In this document: positions 17,956-27,038 of the stretch, piece after piece
How the letters are laid out: the number at the start of each line of letters is the position of its first letter
Numbering within the stretch: the stretch's first letter is position 1
Assembly (NCBI RefSeq): GCF_001881565.1
Contig: NZ_MPDJ01000002.1
Span: 322,260-386,259 of the forward strand
Reading direction: 5' to 3'
DNA length: 64,000 nucleotides
Source of the DNA: Eisenbergiella tayi
Lineage (GTDB): Bacteria > Bacillota > Clostridia > Lachnospirales > Lachnospiraceae
Translations under genes and position numbers: made by a program
Notes under the pieces: generated by a model
What the model saw: only the letters and a program-made list of their open reading frames with translations
The model's database searches: none
What the model was told of the DNA's origin: nothing

Positions 17956-18288
17956 ATGGCAAATAAAAAATTTGGTGATACTCTTCGTACTTTACGGAAA
18001 GTAAAAGGATATACCCAGCAGCAAGCTGCCGATTTACTGGGACTGAAGAACAAAAGCACACTTGGTTCCTGGGAGGTTGGGAAATCAGAGCCGGACGGTT
18101 ATACGCTGCTCAAGCTCTGTCAGATTTATGATGTGCAGGATATTTACACCGCCTTCGGAGAAATTTCTCCATGTAAACGCTCCTCCGACAGCATAATGGA
18201 GCACTATCTTTTACTGACGGATGAATACAAAAAAGTCATTGAATCGCTGATTATACAGCTGTTGGAAATACAGGAAAAATCAAGATAA
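17956..18288 (+). CDS. XRE-family transcriptional regulator
   Basis: 110 residues from ATG 17956 (GAGG eight bases upstream; GTG at 17947 is open but poorly placed). The N-terminal helix-turn-helix is textbook: FGDTLRTLRKVKGYTQQQAA then LGLKNKSTLGSWEVGKSEP. The last 40 residues are helical and may dimerise. Divergent from the galactoside operon and likely its regulator. Confidence 0.85.
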   Translation: MANKKFGDTLRTLRKVKGYTQQQAADLLGLKNKSTLGSWEVGKSEPDGYTLLKLCQIYDVQDIYTAFGEISPCKRSSDSIMEHYLLLTDEYKKVIESLIIQLLEIQEKSR

Positions 18289-18294
18289 AAAAAA

Positions 18295-18318
18295 GGCCAG
18301 TGATATATATCACTGGCC
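18295..18318 (-). terminator. Terminator of the phosphoesterase gene
   Basis: Perfect stem GGCCAGTGATA/TATCACTGGCC followed by eight T on the minus strand. It contains the gene's own stop codon. On the plus strand no T run follows, so it probably acts in one direction only. Confidence 0.8.
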
Positions 18319-19038
18319 ACCTTTCCGTATATGACTGCCCGCTGCGTATTTTATCGTATCATTTGCTTCCATTTTATCCACAATTCCCGCCGCATTGACT
18401 CCCGGATGAGTCACTCGGATGCGGCATACCTGTTCCACGAAATTCTCCGGCAGCCTCCATTTCTCCGCCATCATCCGAATACTTTCCCCTCTGTCCATCC
18501 CTTTCATGATTCTTTTGACCGCCACGCCTCTCTCCAGAGTGTATATCTCCTCCAGATTGGTGTTTTTCCTGTCAGGCGCGCTCTCTTCCGCCAGCGGCAG
18601 ATCAATCCGCTCCACCTCATAGCTGCCGTTATGGAGTTCCAGGACCGCCATGGTAATCGGAAGGCTGAACCGCCGTTTTCCGCAGCTTCCCGGATTAAGC
18701 CACAGGGTATTTCCCTCCTTCTGACAATCATAATTATGGGTATGGCCATATATGATCACATCCGCCTCTCTTCTTACCTCCGGGATTTCCCTCTTATTAT
18801 GAATCATATAAAAAGAGACACCCTCCAGTTCAAACCAGAGTGTTTCCGGCAGGCCGGAAGCCCATTCCCCATCGTTGTTCCCCCGGACAAGATATAAAGG
18901 CTTCTTTTTTTCCAGCTGTTCCGCCAGCTTTTGTGTATTTACATCCCCTGCATGAATGATAACATCACAGGATTCCATAATGTCTGTCACTTCCTGCCGA
19001 AGCAGATCATGGGTATCTGAAATAACTGCCGCACGCAT
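18310..19038 (-). CDS. YfcE-like metallophosphoesterase with C-terminal extension
   Basis: 242 residues from ATG 19038 (GGGAGG upstream). The calcineurin-like metal ligands are all visible: SDTHD, HAGDV, RGNND, YGHTHN. Residues 1-155 match the YfcE/MJ0936 type, phosphodiesterases of uncertain natural substrate. The last 75 or so residues (from EEIYTLERGVAVKRI) form a separate helical segment with a possible helix-turn-helix (GESIRMMAEKWRLPENFVEQ), which typical YfcE proteins lack. Follows a lipoprotein gene by 41 bases, perhaps in one transcript. Confidence 0.85.
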   Translation of the reverse strand: MRAAVISDTHDLLRQEVTDIMESCDVIIHAGDVNTQKLAEQLEKKKPLYLVRGNNDGEWASGLPETLWFELEGVSFYMIHNKREIPEVRREADVIIYGHTHNYDCQKEGNTLWLNPGSCGKRRFSLPITMAVLELHNGSYEVERIDLPLAEESAPDRKNTNLEEIYTLERGVAVKRIMKGMDRGESIRMMAEKWRLPENFVEQVCRIRVTHPGVNAAGIVDKMEANDTIKYAAGSHIRKGGQ

Positions 19039-19079
19039 TTTTATCCTCCCTTTCCCTCCGGAATCGCTTCCGGCCCTAA

Positions 19080-20018
19080 TCAAAAACTGCCTTTTGCCAT
19101 TTCAAATTCTTCCAGAATACTCCTGCCTATATCCCCGTAATACTCCTGTGTCGGGCCAATATAAAGCCCGTTTGTGCTGCAGAAAGCTCCCCTTGCCTCC
19201 TGCCATTCATTTTCCCCTTCCATAGAAATTGCAATACATTCCCCCTTCTCAAAATAAAGGGTTCTGGCCTGCACAGCGTTAGTCGGCTTATCAACCGCAT
19301 AGATCAATTCCCCGCTTTCCGGGCTGAAGTAAAAATCATAATGGATGCCTTCCCCATGCAGCAGCTTGTCCTTCTGCGCCAGTACCTGCTCCACATAGTC
19401 CCTGTTATGGAGCGCCGAGCAGCTCACATTTGCAAGGATTAGAAAACCTCCGTCCTTTTCCTTCAGGCTAATCTCCCAAAGCCCGTCCCCATTCCCTGTG
19501 TTATAGAGGATTTTCACTATATCCGCCGTTCTTGTCCCCGACACGCATTCCGCCATAACCAGATTGGTATCACCCACATTCAGATAATAAGCCTGGTATT
19601 CCGGCAGATAATCCAAACGGATTTTCCTCTGCACCTGATCCAGGGTAATGCCGAATTTTCCGGTGAGATATTCGTTCATCCTTTCCACCGGAAATTTTAC
19701 CGAATCAAGAGTTTCCTCCCAGCCGAGCTTTCTGATTTCCTCCTCAGACACCGGTTCCCCCAAATCAAACCGGCTGTAAAAAATCTCGGAAACGCTGATC
19801 TGTTCCGGTTCCTCATAGCAGCAGGTCAGACAGTTCCTGTTATCGGCGCTGTTCAAAAGCTCCTGAAAGTCCTGCAGCTCTTCCGGAGTGAGCGAAACCT
19901 CTTCCGCCGTCTTATCCATACAGGAACTTAGGGCAAATACCGCACAAATAAGCAATACCGCAGCCAACATCCTGCCCGGTCCCTGCATCCTTTTTACACC
20001 CTCTTTCATACTCTCCAT
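19080..20018 (-). CDS. Lipoprotein of unknown function
   Basis: About 312 residues with a lipoprotein signal: hydrophobic MLAAVLLICAVFAL then lipobox LSSC with Cys at about residue 33. The mature part is mixed alpha/beta with Cys-rich NCLTCCYEE near its start. I do not recognise the family. Starts at 20018, 20009 or 19988 are all possible (GGGAGG lies 12 bases before the first). Probably secreted and membrane-anchored. Confidence 0.65.
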   Translation of the reverse strand: MESMKEGVKRMQGPGRMLAAVLLICAVFALSSCMDKTAEEVSLTPEELQDFQELLNSADNRNCLTCCYEEPEQISVSEIFYSRFDLGEPVSEEEIRKLGWEETLDSVKFPVERMNEYLTGKFGITLDQVQRKIRLDYLPEYQAYYLNVGDTNLVMAECVSGTRTADIVKILYNTGNGDGLWEISLKEKDGGFLILANVSCSALHNRDYVEQVLAQKDKLLHGEGIHYDFYFSPESGELIYAVDKPTNAVQARTLYFEKGECIAISMEGENEWQEARGAFCSTNGLYIGPTQEYYGDIGRSILEEFEMAKGSF

Positions 20019-20135
20019 TTTCCGTAATTTCCTCCCTGATATTTTTTATATTACCTTTTTTCGGCCATGAAAACAATGTGCAGAAGCGTATTTTAAAAAA
20101 ATCTTAATTGTTTTTGTGACAAAATTTACTTTCAC

Positions 20136-20198
20136 AAAAGTGGCATGGTTAAAAATATATAAAATGGTACTTTTTATCATGCCACTTTTATGTATAAT
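20136..20198 (+). promoter_or_regulatory. pdxST promoter with PdxR-like half-sites
   Basis: A perfect 12-bp inverted repeat, AAAAGTGGCATG (20136-20147) and CATGCCACTTTT (20178-20189), with a third related site AAAATGGTACTTTT (20161-20174) between. A clear -10 TATAAT (20193-20198) has no good -35 at 17 bp, fitting an activated promoter. MocR-type PdxR regulators of Firmicutes bind combined direct and inverted AAGTGG-like half-sites at pdxST. PdxR itself is not encoded in the window. Confidence 0.6.
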
Positions 20199-20276
20199 AG
20201 GATGCAGACACAAACCCATAAATGGATTACGTTTCGCGAGCGTTCCTGTAAACTGTATGTAAAAGAGGTAATCATT

Positions 20277-21152
20277 ATGGATAATAACAGATATGAATTG
20301 AATAAGGAACTCGCTCAGATGCTGAAGGGCGGCGTCATCATGGACGTTACCACACCGGAACAGGCCCGTATTGCCCAGGAGGCAGGTGCCTGCGCGGTCA
20401 TGGCCCTGGAACGGATCCCGGCAGATATACGGGCCGCCGGCGGCGTTTCCCGCATGAGCGATCCGGGAATGATACGCGGCATTCAGGAAGCCGTAACCAT
20501 ACCTGTCATGGCCAAATGCCGCATCGGTCATTTCATGGAAGCCCGTATTTTGGAGGCCATTGAAATCGATTATATCGACGAAAGCGAAGTCCTTTCCCCC
20601 GCAGATGATGTATATCATATTGATAAAACAGGCTTCCGGGTTCCTTTTGTCTGCGGTGCAAGGGATTTGGGCGAGGCGCTCCGGCGCATCGCGGAAGGCG
20701 CCTCCATGATCCGGACTAAGGGTGAACCCGGCACCGGCGACATCGTACAGGCGGTGCGCCACATGCGGAAAATGAACAGTGAAATCGCCAGGATTGTGTC
20801 CCTCCGTCCGGACGAATTGTTTGAAGCAGCCAAAGAGCTTCAGGTTCCTGTTTCCCTTCTCCGTTATGTCCATGAACATAAAAGGCTGCCTGTCGTCAAT
20901 TTTGCGGCCGGAGGCATCGCCACACCGGCGGACGCGGCGCTTATGATGCAGCTTGGCGCAGAGGGTGTTTTTGTGGGATCCGGCATTTTCAAATCCGGAA
21001 ATCCGGCAAAACGTGCCGCCGCCATTGTAAAAGCCGTTACCAATTATCAGGATCCTGCTCTTCTCGCCAGCCTCTCGGAGAATCTGGGGGAGGCCATGGT
21101 AGGCATCAATGAATCGGAAATCGCCCTTTTGATGGCGGAAAGGGGAAAATAG
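20277..21152 (+). CDS. pdxS: Pyridoxal 5'-phosphate synthase, lyase subunit
   Basis: 291 residues from ATG 20277 (AAAGAGG upstream); the frame is open from 20190 but the extension overlaps the promoter. Makes pyridoxal phosphate from ribose 5-phosphate, glyceraldehyde 3-phosphate and ammonia. Family landmarks: [37 protein letters not shown] (catalytic Lys), [10 protein letters not shown] and [20 protein letters not shown]. Followed 31 bases later by pdxT, the ammonia-supplying partner. Confidence 0.97.
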   Translation: MDNNRYELNKELAQMLKGGVIMDVTTPEQARIAQEAGACAVMALERIPADIRAAGGVSRMSDPGMIRGIQEAVTIPVMAKCRIGHFMEARILEAIEIDYIDESEVLSPADDVYHIDKTGFRVPFVCGARDLGEALRRIAEGASMIRTKGEPGTGDIVQAVRHMRKMNSEIARIVSLRPDELFEAAKELQVPVSLLRYVHEHKRLPVVNFAAGGIATPADAALMMQLGAEGVFVGSGIFKSGNPAKRAAAIVKAVTNYQDPALLASLSENLGEAMVGINESEIALLMAERGK

Positions 21153-21183
21153 ACGCCTCTGACCGGCTCTATGGAAATCTGCT

Positions 21184-21813
21184 ATGAGAATTGGTATCCT
21201 TGCCCTTCAGGGGGCATTTACAGAACATAAAATAATGCTGGAGGGTCTGGGCGCAGAATGTTTTGAGATCCGGCAGCTGAAGGATTTATATTCCGGGCCG
21301 GTTAACGGCCTCGTCTTTCCGGGCGGCGAAAGCACCGTCATGGATAAGCTGCTCCGGGAATCCGGTTTGTTTTCCCCTCTCCGGGGAATGCTGGAGAAGG
21401 GAATCCCGGTCCTTGCCACCTGTGCCGGTCTGATTCTTCTGGCAGAAAAGAAGGAGGACGGCACGCCGCCCTGTTTTGGCACCCTTCCCGTAACCGTCCG
21501 CAGGAATGCCTACGGGCGGCAGCTGGGAAGCTTTCAGGAAACCGCTCCTTTTGAAGGAATCGGGGATTTTCCCATGACATTTATCCGCGCTCCTCTGATT
21601 GTTTCGGCCGCCGGACAGGTAAAGGTATTGGCAGTCACCCGCCGTTATGAAATGACGCAGGGCATATCCCAAGAATTTCCCGCTGCCGTACGCTGGCAAA
21701 ATCAGCTGGCCATGTCCTTTCATCCTGAATTAAGCGGCGATCCGTCTGTCCATGCTTATTTTCTGAATATGGTTCAACATGCAGCCTCCCTTTCCGAGGG
21801 AAGGCCCGCTTAA
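21184..21813 (+). CDS. pdxT: Pyridoxal 5'-phosphate synthase, glutaminase subunit
   Basis: 209 residues, slightly longer than usual. Class I glutaminase: the nucleophile Cys is in VLATCAGLILLA, and the His-Glu pair is in SFHPELSGD near the C-terminus. GALQGAFTEH at the N-terminus and LVFPGGESTVM are family hallmarks. It hydrolyses glutamine and channels ammonia to PdxS in the 12+12 synthase complex. The ribosome site is weak (GGAAA), perhaps because translation is coupled to pdxS. Confidence 0.96.
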   Translation: MRIGILALQGAFTEHKIMLEGLGAECFEIRQLKDLYSGPVNGLVFPGGESTVMDKLLRESGLFSPLRGMLEKGIPVLATCAGLILLAEKKEDGTPPCFGTLPVTVRRNAYGRQLGSFQETAPFEGIGDFPMTFIRAPLIVSAAGQVKVLAVTRRYEMTQGISQEFPAAVRWQNQLAMSFHPELSGDPSVHAYFLNMVQHAASLSEGRPA

Positions 21814-21845
21814 ATATAAAAGCTTTTTATGAGGAGGAAACTGAA

Positions 21846-22445
21846 ATGAGAAATGAAAAAGTCCAAAAACTGGTAATGACCGGCGTATTCGCAGCATTGT
21901 CCTATGTGGTATTCACCTTCCTGCAGATCAAAATAACGCTGCCCGGAGGGGACGCCACATCCATCCACCTGGGAAACGCGGTCTGCGTTCTGGGCGCTCT
22001 GATACTGGGCGGACTCTATGGAGGTGTCGGAGGCGCGCTCGGCATGACTATCGGAGATATCTTTGACCCCATTTATGTGATCTATGCGCCCAAAACGTTT
22101 ATATTGAAGCTGTGCATCGGGCTGATTACCGGGCTCATCGCCCACAAATGCGGCAAAATCACCCATATCAGCGACAAAAAGAAAATTTTCCAGTGGACGC
22201 TTTTAGCCGCCATCGGCGGCCTGGCCTTCAATATGGTTGCAGACCCGCTGGTAGGCTATTTCTATAAGCTGGTTATACTCGGAAAGCCTGCAGCAGATAT
22301 TACGCTCGCATGGAATATCGCTTCCACCTCCATCAACGCGGTTTTATCCACCATCGTTTCCGTTGCAGTCTACATGGCTCTCCGTCCCGCCCTGCAGAAG
22401 GCCGGACTCTTCTTCCGGCTCGGGACTGCCCCTTCGGGGAAATGA
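21846..22445 (+). CDS. ECF transporter S component, probably for vitamin B6
   Basis: 199 residues, six hydrophobic segments, good ribosome site (GAGGAGG). The N-terminal VFAALSYVVFTFLQIKI and the GNAVCVLGALILGGLYGG region match ECF substrate-capture (S) proteins of the DUF1393/PdxU-like group. It uses the general EcfAAT module encoded elsewhere. Its place directly after pdxST, before a B6 kinase, argues for import of pyridoxine, pyridoxal or pyridoxamine; this substrate is inferred from context. A terminator follows. Confidence 0.8.
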   Translation: MRNEKVQKLVMTGVFAALSYVVFTFLQIKITLPGGDATSIHLGNAVCVLGALILGGLYGGVGGALGMTIGDIFDPIYVIYAPKTFILKLCIGLITGLIAHKCGKITHISDKKKIFQWTLLAAIGGLAFNMVADPLVGYFYKLVILGKPAADITLAWNIASTSINAVLSTIVSVAVYMALRPALQKAGLFFRLGTAPSGK

Positions 22446-22498
22446 TCTGCTTTGCTTCGTAACAATAGGTCATAAAAATACAGAAAACATTGTAAAAA

Positions 22499-22539
22499 AA
22501 CAGCGACATTCCGCTAGCCGGAGTGCCGTTGTTTTTGTT
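22499..22539 (+). terminator. Terminator after the pdxST-S component operon
   Basis: Stem AACAGCGACATTCCG / CGGAGTGCCGTTGTT with few mismatches, loop CTAGC, followed by TTTTGTT. The kinase gene 100 bases on may still be reached by readthrough or have its own promoter (a TATAAT lies at 22540-22545). Confidence 0.7.
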
Positions 22540-22638
22540 ATAATAAACTGGTTCGGATATCTTTTTCCGGCCGGAAGCATTCTGCCGGGCATGAAAGATT
22601 TCCGCACCCTATTATATTAAGAAAAGGAAGCGCATTCC

Positions 22639-23592
22639 ATGACCGAACAAATGATGCCGGACAGGCCCTCAAGGCCATTCCGGATTCCGAAAAAGATTGC
22701 CATGATCAACGATATCGCGGGCTATGGCCGGTGTTCCACCACCGTATCCCTTCCCATTATCAGCGCCATGCAGGTGCAGGTGTGCCCCGTACCCACCTCC
22801 ATTTTCTCCAACCACACCGGCTTTCCCGTACATTTTATGCATGACTGCACCGATATTCTGCCGGAATACCTGGAAAAATGGCGGGAACTGGAACTGACCT
22901 TCGACGGCATCTACTGCGGCTTTCTGGGAAGTGTGACACAGATCGGCATTGTTAAGGACTTTCTGGCCTCTCAGACCGGAAATGCCGGACATTCCCGGAT
23001 ATCTGCCGACGGGAACAGGCCGATCGTTATCCTGGATCCGGTGATGGGCGATCACGGCAGGGCTTACCGCACCATCACTCCGCAGCATTGTGAAGAAATG
23101 AAAGAGCTGCTCACCATGGCGGACATCATCACCCCCAACATCACGGAGGCCTGCCTTCTCACCGGCGCTGCATACCGGGAATCCGGATGGACTGCCGAAG
23201 AGCTGAAGGAGCTTACGGAGAAGCTCCACTCCATGGGGCCGGACAAAATCGTGATAACAGGCATGCAGGACGGCGATGATTTTGTGAATTTCATTTCTGT
23301 AAAAAAGGGACCTGAAGAGCTTCCTGATTGCAGCAACAGCTCTTGCCGCGACTGCTTCAACGGTTATTGCTGCGGCTGCTGCCGTATGCACATCGCCGGG
23401 GAATCCCGTCCGGGGACAGGGGATATCTTTGCTTCTGTCATCGCAGCGGATGCTGTCAACGGCGTTGATTTTTTCCAATCCGTGGAAAAGGCCGCAGGCT
23501 TTGTCCGCATATGCACCCAGGCCTCTTCGGAGCTGGACATTCCCCGGGAACAGGGGGTCTGCTTTGAAAATTTCCTGTACATGCTCGTCTGA
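22639..23592 (+). CDS. Pyridoxal/pyridoxamine kinase (ribokinase-like)
   Basis: 317 residues. ATP-dependent phosphorylation of B6 vitamers, salvaging what the neighbouring S component imports. Landmarks of the PdxK/PdxY group: INDIAGYGRCSTT near the start, FSNHTGFP, VLDPVMGDHGRAY, ITPNITEACLLTG, and the catalytic RPGTGDIFASV with its Asp. A Cys-rich insertion of about 20 residues (SCRDCFNGYCCGCC) lies between the ATP-site beta strands at about 240-260 and is unusual. The start ATG 22639 has AAAAGGAAG upstream. Confidence 0.9.
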   Translation: MTEQMMPDRPSRPFRIPKKIAMINDIAGYGRCSTTVSLPIISAMQVQVCPVPTSIFSNHTGFPVHFMHDCTDILPEYLEKWRELELTFDGIYCGFLGSVTQIGIVKDFLASQTGNAGHSRISADGNRPIVILDPVMGDHGRAYRTITPQHCEEMKELLTMADIITPNITEACLLTGAAYRESGWTAEELKELTEKLHSMGPDKIVITGMQDGDDFVNFISVKKGPEELPDCSNSSCRDCFNGYCCGCCRMHIAGESRPGTGDIFASVIAADAVNGVDFFQSVEKAAGFVRICTQASSELDIPREQGVCFENFLYMLV

Positions 23593-23687
23593 CCGCGGTT
23601 CTTCCGACTGCCCCGGCAGCGGTTCCTTATTAAAAAAACGTCCTGCGTTTAACGCAGTGAAACAAAATATAGAAAAGAGGTAACACC

Positions 23688-24986
23688 ATGAATAAAAAAG
23701 AAGTTCTGGAAATCCGCAAGCAATATACTCATGAAAAATGCTCCATCACCCGCATCTGCGGCTGCTATGTGGACGGAGAAAAGAATATTAAAACCCAGCT
23801 GAAGGAAGCTTTTCTTTCCCTCCCGGAAGAAGAAACCTTCAAATATTTTAACCTGTTCAAGCAAACCCTTTCCGGTACTCTCGGCAAGAACCTGCTGAAT
23901 CTGGAGTTCCCTCTGGATGCGGAAAATCCCGGCGGCCCCCAGGAATTCCTCCTGAAGCTGCGTGACAGCAAACTGCAGGACGACGCGCTGCTTGAAGAAT
24001 TTTACCAGAAAATCATCGAGAACTATTATTTCCCGGAGAATTATTACATAATCCTCATACATGTGGCTTACGATATTCCCGGCAAGTCCCTGGACGGTTC
24101 GGAAATGTTCGATGCTTCTGAGGATGTCTATGAATACCTGCTCTGCAGCCTCTGCCCGGTCAAGCTGTCGAAGCCGGGCCTCTTTTACAACGCGGAAACC
24201 AACAATATTGAAAACCGGATCCGCGACTGGGTGGTGGAGCCTCCGGTAAAGGGCTTCCTCTTCCCGGCCTTCAACGACAGGAATACCGATATCCATTCCA
24301 TGCTTTATTTTTCAAAAATGGCGGAGGAATTGCAGCCTGAGTTCATCGAGTCCATGTTCGGCTGCTTCCTTCCCCTCACTGCCGACAGCCAGAAGGAAAC
24401 CTTCAATTACCTGATTTCCGATACTCTTGGGGATGACTGCGATTATGAAGTGGTGAAAAATATCCACGAACACCTTACGGAACTGGTGGAAGAGACAAAG
24501 GATTCCCCGGATCCTCTGGTATTGACCAAGCCGGATGTGAAGCGCCTGTTTGAACTGAGCGGCGTTCCTGAAGAAAAGCTGGAAACCTTTGACCAGACCT
24601 TTGAAGCGGCTGCCGGGGAAAAAGCGTCCCTTCTTGCCACAAACATTGCAGGCGGCAAAAAATTCAATATTGAAACGCCTGATGTTGTCATCAAGGTCAA
24701 TCCTGAAAGAACGGATCTGATCGAAACAAGGATCATTGACGGTAAGGAATGCCTGGTCATCACCGTGAATGACCATATTGAGGTAAACGGCGTAAATGTC
24801 CGTACAATCGCCCCTTCCCATGAAGAAGAACCGGACACCGATGACGGCGCCGGTTCCACAGCTTCTTATGAAGAGACAGCAGCGGATGCCGCGTCAAACG
24901 GGCCGTCCTCATACACGGAGGAAGAAGCGATTCCCGCTTCCGCCCCTGCTGCCGCCCCGGAGGACGACGGTTACTCATTTTCCTGA
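23688..24986 (+). CDS. DUF4317 family protein
   Basis: 432 residues, soluble, ribosome site AGAGG. The start MNKKEVLEIRKQYTHEKCSI and the segment RICGCYVDGEKNIKTQ are typical of DUF4317, a family widespread in Lachnospiraceae and related Clostridia with no known function. The last 60 residues are low-complexity, rich in Ala, Glu, Pro and Ser. Its 3' end overlaps the converging response-regulator gene by 16 bases. Confidence 0.85.
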   Translation: MNKKEVLEIRKQYTHEKCSITRICGCYVDGEKNIKTQLKEAFLSLPEEETFKYFNLFKQTLSGTLGKNLLNLEFPLDAENPGGPQEFLLKLRDSKLQDDALLEEFYQKIIENYYFPENYYIILIHVAYDIPGKSLDGSEMFDASEDVYEYLLCSLCPVKLSKPGLFYNAETNNIENRIRDWVVEPPVKGFLFPAFNDRNTDIHSMLYFSKMAEELQPEFIESMFGCFLPLTADSQKETFNYLISDTLGDDCDYEVVKNIHEHLTELVEETKDSPDPLVLTKPDVKRLFELSGVPEEKLETFDQTFEAAAGEKASLLATNIAGGKKFNIETPDVVIKVNPERTDLIETRIIDGKECLVITVNDHIEVNGVNVRTIAPSHEEEPDTDDGAGSTASYEETAADAASNGPSSYTEEEAIPASAPAAAPEDDGYSFS

Positions 24987-25684
24987 TTTTCATCCTCTGC
25001 CATCCGGTAGCCCACACCGATTTCCGTCAGTATGAACTGAGGCTCCGCAGGATTCTTTTCCAGCTTCCTGCGTATGTTCGCCATATTTACACGGAGGATG
25101 CGGTTGTTATCATCCGCATAAGGCCCCCATACATGGGAAATCAGGGAATCATAGGTGATAACCCTGCCGGAATTCCTCGCAAGATAGGATACAATTTTAA
25201 ATTCCACCTGGGTCAGATGTACACTCTCCCCGTCAACAGTCACAAGGCGCTTGTCAAAATCAATGACAAGCCCTTTTGCTTTATATGGCTTATCAAACGC
25301 AGCTCCTCCGGGGCGGCTGCCGTGGCGCATGGCCGTGCGGATTCTCGCCAGCAGTTCATTGGATCCAAAGGGCTTGGTAATGTAATCATCCGCTCCCAAA
25401 TCCAGGGCCATCACTTTTTCCTTTTCCTGGGTTCTGGCAGATATGACTATAATGGGGATGGAGGAATAAGAACGCACCTGCCGGATCACTTCCATGCCGT
25501 CGATATCAGGCAGCCCCAGATCCAGTAAAATCAGCTCCGGACACTGGGATGCAGTCAGGGAAATCCCGTCTCTGCCGAGCGCTGTGGTGATCGCTTTATA
25601 GCCCTGCGCTTTGAGAGTTGTTGCAATAAAATCACAGATATTTTTTTCATCCTCAATAATGAGTATCGTTACCTTTGCCTGCAT
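24971..25684 (-). CDS. OmpR/KdpE-type response regulator
   Basis: 237 residues from ATG 25684 (GGAGG upstream). Receiver domain 1-115 with the acidic pocket IIEDE, phospho-acceptor Asp in LILLDLGLPDIDG, and Lys in ITKPFG. The C-terminal winged helix (about 135-230) contains LTQVEFKIVSYLARNSGRV and RVNMANIRRKLE. It follows its kinase by 16 bases on the same transcript. Similarity is closest to KdpE, but no kdpFABC potassium pump is in the window. Confidence 0.92.
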   Translation of the reverse strand: MQAKVTILIIEDEKNICDFIATTLKAQGYKAITTALGRDGISLTASQCPELILLDLGLPDIDGMEVIRQVRSYSSIPIIVISARTQEKEKVMALDLGADDYITKPFGSNELLARIRTAMRHGSRPGGAAFDKPYKAKGLVIDFDKRLVTVDGESVHLTQVEFKIVSYLARNSGRVITYDSLISHVWGPYADDNNRILRVNMANIRRKLEKNPAEPQFILTEIGVGYRMAEDENQENE

Positions 25685-25700
25685 GTTTGTATTTCCTCCG

Positions 25701-26825
25701 CTATTGTTCCTCATCCTCACTGCTTCTTGGCAGCGTAAATGAAAATTGTGCTCCATGTCCATGATTGCATGCACGGATGCTTCCTCCGTGCGCAGTTATT
25801 ATCGTCTTACAGATGGAGAGGCCGATCCCCATTCCTTTATGCCCGTCCGAACTGCTGTTTTCCGTCTGTCCGGTTCCGTCAAAAATTGTTGTCAGCTTCT
25901 CCTCCGGAATCCCCACTCCCTGATCCGTCACCAGAAAAGTCACTTCATCCCTTCCTATTTCTGCCCGGCATTCCACAGGCTCTGTGCTTCCCGCATGAAA
26001 TATCGCGTTTTCCATCAAGTTGATCAGCACCTGCTCTATCAGCGTGGCATCCATGGGTATCATCACAAATTCTTCCGGCAGAAGAACCTTGATCTGCGCA
26101 TCCGGAATCCTCTTTTTCAATCGGAAGACAGCTTCCGCCATCACCTCCTCCACAGGTTCCAGGGATTTGTTGACACTGGCCGAATCGTCACGGATCCGGG
26201 TAACGGTGAGGAGGTTTTCCACCATATTTAAAAGCCAGTTGGCATCCTCTCTGATATGTCTGACCATGGTTCTCTTTTCGTCCGTATCCAGCCTGGCCTC
26301 ATTCTCCAGATAGGAACTGCTGGCGCCGATAATTCCGGTTAAGGGTGTTCGCAGGTCATGGGATACTGCTCTGAGCAGATTGGCCCGCATCTTCTCCTTT
26401 TCCGCTTCCGCCAGCTTCTTTTCCCGATCCGCAAGAATCCGGGACTGCCGCTTCATGTGAGAAGCCGAGGCGCTGGTCAGCACCGATACCACCAGCATGC
26501 ATATAAATGTCACCGGATAACCTTCCAGAATGAAATTGATCTGCCCATAAGGATATGTGAAAAGGAAATTTACACATACAACGCTTATCATGGCTGCCGC
26601 AATTCCGGGCAGGTATCCGCTGGTCAGCCTGGATATAAAAAGCAGCGCCAGGGTATAGAACATAATTACATTGATGTTGCTTGCAGATATCCGGTAATAT
26701 ACCAGAGCCACTATGGTAGCGGTAAGAAGAATTCCCAGGGTAATCAGTACATCCTTCCAGGTGAATTTATATATTTCATCCGTAATTTCCCCTTTCAGCT
26801 TCTGCCATCCTCCGTCTTTTTTCAT
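25701..26825 (-). CDS. Sensor histidine kinase, KdpD-like C-terminal half
   Basis: 374 residues. Residues 20-110 hold four closely spaced membrane helices of the DUF4118 type found in KdpD (NFLFTYPYGQINF). The dimerisation domain follows with the phospho-accepting His in RAVSHDLRTPLTG, then the ATPase domain with its N box (NLMENAIFHAG), DQGVGIPEEKL and GMGIGLSICK. The large cytosolic N-terminal KdpD and Usp domains of full KdpD (about 400 residues) are absent. In one operon with the response regulator downstream. The signal is unknown. Confidence 0.92.
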   Translation of the reverse strand: MKKDGGWQKLKGEITDEIYKFTWKDVLITLGILLTATIVALVYYRISASNINVIMFYTLALLFISRLTSGYLPGIAAAMISVVCVNFLFTYPYGQINFILEGYPVTFICMLVVSVLTSASASHMKRQSRILADREKKLAEAEKEKMRANLLRAVSHDLRTPLTGIIGASSSYLENEARLDTDEKRTMVRHIREDANWLLNMVENLLTVTRIRDDSASVNKSLEPVEEVMAEAVFRLKKRIPDAQIKVLLPEEFVMIPMDATLIEQVLINLMENAIFHAGSTEPVECRAEIGRDEVTFLVTDQGVGIPEEKLTTIFDGTGQTENSSSDGHKGMGIGLSICKTIITAHGGSIRACNHGHGAQFSFTLPRSSEDEEQ

Positions 26826-26968
26826 GCATCGTCCCTTTCCGTCCGTATCCCATATTTTCTCATTTCCCCATAATTATACGTTCCGCAATACCCCCTGTCA
26901 ACGATGGGGAATCATCCGGTTCCGTTATTTCCGAAGCCGCCGCCCCGCTGCGGATCCCGGCAGGCTTA

Positions 26969-27023
26969 AAAAGCAGAAAACCGGGGCGTCCAGTCAATGG
27001 ACCGCTCCCGGTTTTCTGCTTTT
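26969..27023. terminator. Terminator downstream of the flavin reductase gene
   Basis: 17-bp perfect stem AAAAGCAGAAAACCGGG / CCCGGTTTTCTGCTTTT with a 21-nt loop. T-rich sequence on both sides makes it possibly bidirectional; it insulates the two-component operon from the flavin reductase gene. Confidence 0.85.
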
Positions 27024-27038
27024 ATTTATCATTTATTA

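Noticed and set aside
20046..20879. 277-codon minus-strand frame
   Set aside because: Antisense to pdxS and to its promoter; the pdxS product is unmistakable.
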